Made by a program: the position numbers and the translations under genes
Shown here: in pieces, positions 40,377 through 42,038 of the stretch
How positions within the stretch are numbered: position 1 is the first letter of the stretch
Layout of the letters: every line of letters begins with the position of its first letter
Notes under the pieces: model-generated
What the model saw: the letters and a program-made list of their open reading frames with translations, nothing else
The model's database searches: none
What the model was told of the DNA's origin: nothing
NCBI GenBank assembly: GCA_003222635.1
Contig: QHWQ01000317.1
Span: 1-42,038 of the forward strand
Direction of reading: 5' to 3'
Length of the DNA: 42,038 bases
Source of the DNA: Acidobacteriota bacterium
GTDB taxonomy: Bacteria > Acidobacteriota > Vicinamibacteria > Vicinamibacterales > UBA2999

Positions 40377-41749
40377 AGCCGCCGAAGGTCGTTTTCGTTT
40401 GCCAGGAGTGCGGCGCGCAGGCGCCAAAGTGGGCCGGACGCTGCAACGAGTGCGGCGCGTGGAACTCGATGGTCGAGGAGCGCGTGTCGCAGGAACCCAC
40501 AGCGGCGGCCGCCGCGGGTAATCGTTACTCACAATTTGGCGCCGCAGGCTCCGCGAAGCTGTACGCGGACGTCGAGACGACGAACGCGACGCGGCTGTCG
40601 TCGGGGATCAACGAGTTCGATCGCGTGCTCGGCGGCGGCATCGTGCCCGGTTCGCTCGTGCTGCTCGGCGGCGAGCCCGGCATCGGCAAATCCACGCTGC
40701 TCCTGCAGGCGGCCGCGCACTTCGCGAACTCGGTCGGGCCGGTGCTCTACGCATCCGGCGAGGAATCGGAGCATCAGATCAAGAGCCGCGGCGATCGTCT
40801 CGGCGTCGGCGCCGCGCCGCTCTATCTCCTATCCGAGACGTGCATCGAGCGCATCCTCGAAGAGATCGCGCGGCTGAAGCCGGCGCTCGTCATCATCGAC
40901 TCGGTGCAGACCGTCTTTTCGATCAAGTTCCAGTCGGCGCCCGGCAGCATCGGCCAGGTGCGCGAAGCCGCGACGCAGTTCCTCTTCGCGGCGAAGGGAC
41001 AGAACATTCCGACGGTGCTCGTCGGCCACGTCACGAAGGACGGCAATCTCGCCGGGCCGAAGGCGCTCGAGCACGTCGTCGACACGGTGCTGTACTTCGA
41101 AGGCGAGCGGCATCACTCGCATCGCGTCGTCCGCGCGATCAAGAACCGCTTCGGCGCGGTCAGCGAGCTCGGCGTGTTCGAGATGACCGGCAGCGGCCTG
41201 CGTCCGGTGGCGAATCCATCACGCCTCTTCCTGTCCGAGCGCGCATCCGGCACGCCTGGTTCAGCGGTGTTGTGCTGCGTCGAAGGCTCGCGCCCGATCC
41301 TCGTGGAGGTGCAGGCGCTGGTCAGCACCAGTACCTACGGCAACGCGCGGCGGATGGCGATCGGAATCGACCAGAATCGGCTCTCGCTTCTGCTGGCGGT
41401 GCTCGAAAAGCGTGCAGGTCTCAGCCTCGCGGGCGATGACGTCTACGTCAACATCGCCGGGGGAATGAGCATCGAGGAGCCGGCGGCGGATCTGAGCGTC
41501 GTCGCCGCCGTCGCATCCAGCGTTCGCAACCGCGGCCTCTCGCCTTCGACCGCGGTCTTCGGCGAAGTCGGCCTCAGCGGCGAAATCCGCGGGATTCCGC
41601 AGGCGCCGCTCCGCATCCGCGAAGCCGTCCAAATGGGGTTCACCCGCGTCGTATTGCCAGCGGCCAATCTCGACCCGTCGGAATCGAAAGACTGCGAATT
41701 AGTAGGGGTCAGAACGGTCGGAGAAGCGCTGGACCAGCTGATAGCTTGA
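40373..41749 (+). CDS. radA: DNA repair protein RadA/Sms
   Basis: 458-aa branch-migration factor of recombination. The N-terminal zinc finger is CQECGAQAPKWAGRCNECGAW. The RecA-like ATPase has Walker A GEPGIGKST and the RadA-specific KNRFG (AIKNRFGAVSELGVF). The Lon-protease-like C-terminal domain has GDDVYVNIAGGMSIEEPAAD and FGEVGLSGEIRGI. It is full length, in contrast to dnaB. The ATG overlaps the alr stop. The 77-base spacer after it holds a TATACC box (41785) but no clear terminator. Confidence 0.96.
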   Translation: MKPPKVVFVCQECGAQAPKWAGRCNECGAWNSMVEERVSQEPTAAAAAGNRYSQFGAAGSAKLYADVETTNATRLSSGINEFDRVLGGGIVPGSLVLLGGEPGIGKSTLLLQAAAHFANSVGPVLYASGEESEHQIKSRGDRLGVGAAPLYLLSETCIERILEEIARLKPALVIIDSVQTVFSIKFQSAPGSIGQVREAATQFLFAAKGQNIPTVLVGHVTKDGNLAGPKALEHVVDTVLYFEGERHHSHRVVRAIKNRFGAVSELGVFEMTGSGLRPVANPSRLFLSERASGTPGSAVLCCVEGSRPILVEVQALVSTSTYGNARRMAIGIDQNRLSLLLAVLEKRAGLSLAGDDVYVNIAGGMSIEEPAADLSVVAAVASSVRNRGLSPSTAVFGEVGLSGEIRGIPQAPLRIREAVQMGFTRVVLPAANLDPSESKDCELVGVRTVGEALDQLIA

Positions 41750-41826
41750 TTTTCACCCCCGCAAGGCTCTAAGGTTCCACCACTTATACCGATTGGGTCA
41801 TTCGTTCATAGGACCCGGGGGATCGC

Positions 41827-42038
41827 ATGGTCTGGTCCGTAGTAGCGCGGCTCTTGTTCATCTTGGCGGTTGGGTATTCCGCCTACCAGCTGCAGCCGCT
41901 CGGCGACGAGCCGATTCCGAGCCTCGGTTTCGGCATGGGTCTCGGTGCGCTCGTCATCCTGCTCGAGCAGCGGCTGAAGCACATTGCGATGACGCACATG
42001 CTCGGCAGCCTCCTCGGTGGCGCCGTGGGTCTGGGTGC
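41827..42038 (+). CDS. Start of a PIN/TRAM-domain membrane protein (YacL-like), cut by window end
   Basis: Seventy codons are visible: MVWSVVARLLFILAVGYSAY, then LGFGMGLGALVILLEQRLKH and THMLGSLLGGAVGLG. These are the N-terminal membrane helices seen in YacL-type proteins, whose PIN nuclease and TRAM domains would follow beyond the window. The radA-yacL neighbourhood is conserved in several phyla and supports the call. No soluble domain is visible, so it stays an inference. Confidence 0.55.
   Translation, partial: MVWSVVARLLFILAVGYSAYQLQPLGDEPIPSLGFGMGLGALVILLEQRLKHIAMTHMLGSLLGGAVGLG

Overview
The window is gene-dense, high-GC DNA from a Gram-negative bacterium. Heptose/LPS genes, an outer-membrane-type lipoprotein next to ispE, a complex I operon and the conserved rpsF-rpsR-rplI-dnaB-alr-radA block all fit this. 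From the look of the families and the abundance of small palindromic repeats I infer Acidobacteriota, probably class Vicinamibacteria. No marker gene or search backs that placement. No transposase, integrase, phage gene or CRISPR array is visible. No stretch over 300 bases lacks a gene; the longest non-coding stretch (about 220 bases, 22567-22788) holds the cspA promoter and leader.

Layout. 24-1942 (+): the end of a gas vesicle cluster (GvpA-family protein, GvpF/L, GvpK) translationally coupled to a TudS/DUF523 protein. 1893-7646 (-): a DNA-repair pair, a giant Lhr helicase and a Nei-type glycosylase, with a possible separate 85-aa acidic protein fused in frame to the end of Lhr. 7735-9418 (+): a small coiled-coil protein and a broken SagB-type nitroreductase. 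9372-10406 (-): a glycosyltransferase-like protein. 10495-21837 (+): NADH dehydrogenase operon nuoABCDEFHJKLMN without nuoG or nuoI, followed by an MXAN_5187-like protein. 22363-22566 (-): cspA with an attenuator-like leader. 22789-25141 (+): purH and a damaged YitT-family gene. 25138-30504 (-): an envelope operon reading Trm112, GT9 heptosyltransferase, O-antigen ligase, heptose-7-P kinase and a membrane protein. 30545-36113 (+): TPR protein, LolB-like lipoprotein, ispE, tRNA-Gln, prs, rplY, pth. 36202-41749 (+): rpsF, rpsR, rplI, peroxiredoxin, dnaB, alr, radA. From 41827 the start of a YacL-like PIN/TRAM protein runs off the end.

Two things stand out. First, several otherwise well-conserved genes (sagB, nuoL, the nuoN end with the following gene, yitT, dnaB) look as if about 40 codons, or a single base, have been cut out. 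DnaB has lost its H4 motif and NuoL the TM12 segment with its Lys-Asp pair. An assembly fault is the simplest explanation, but the pattern needs checking. Second, at least six kinds of short inverted repeat are scattered through the window. Many sit in frame inside genes (gvpF, gvpK, lhr, the glycosyltransferase genes, purH), and one AT-rich element supplies both the stop codon of one gene and the start codon of ispE.
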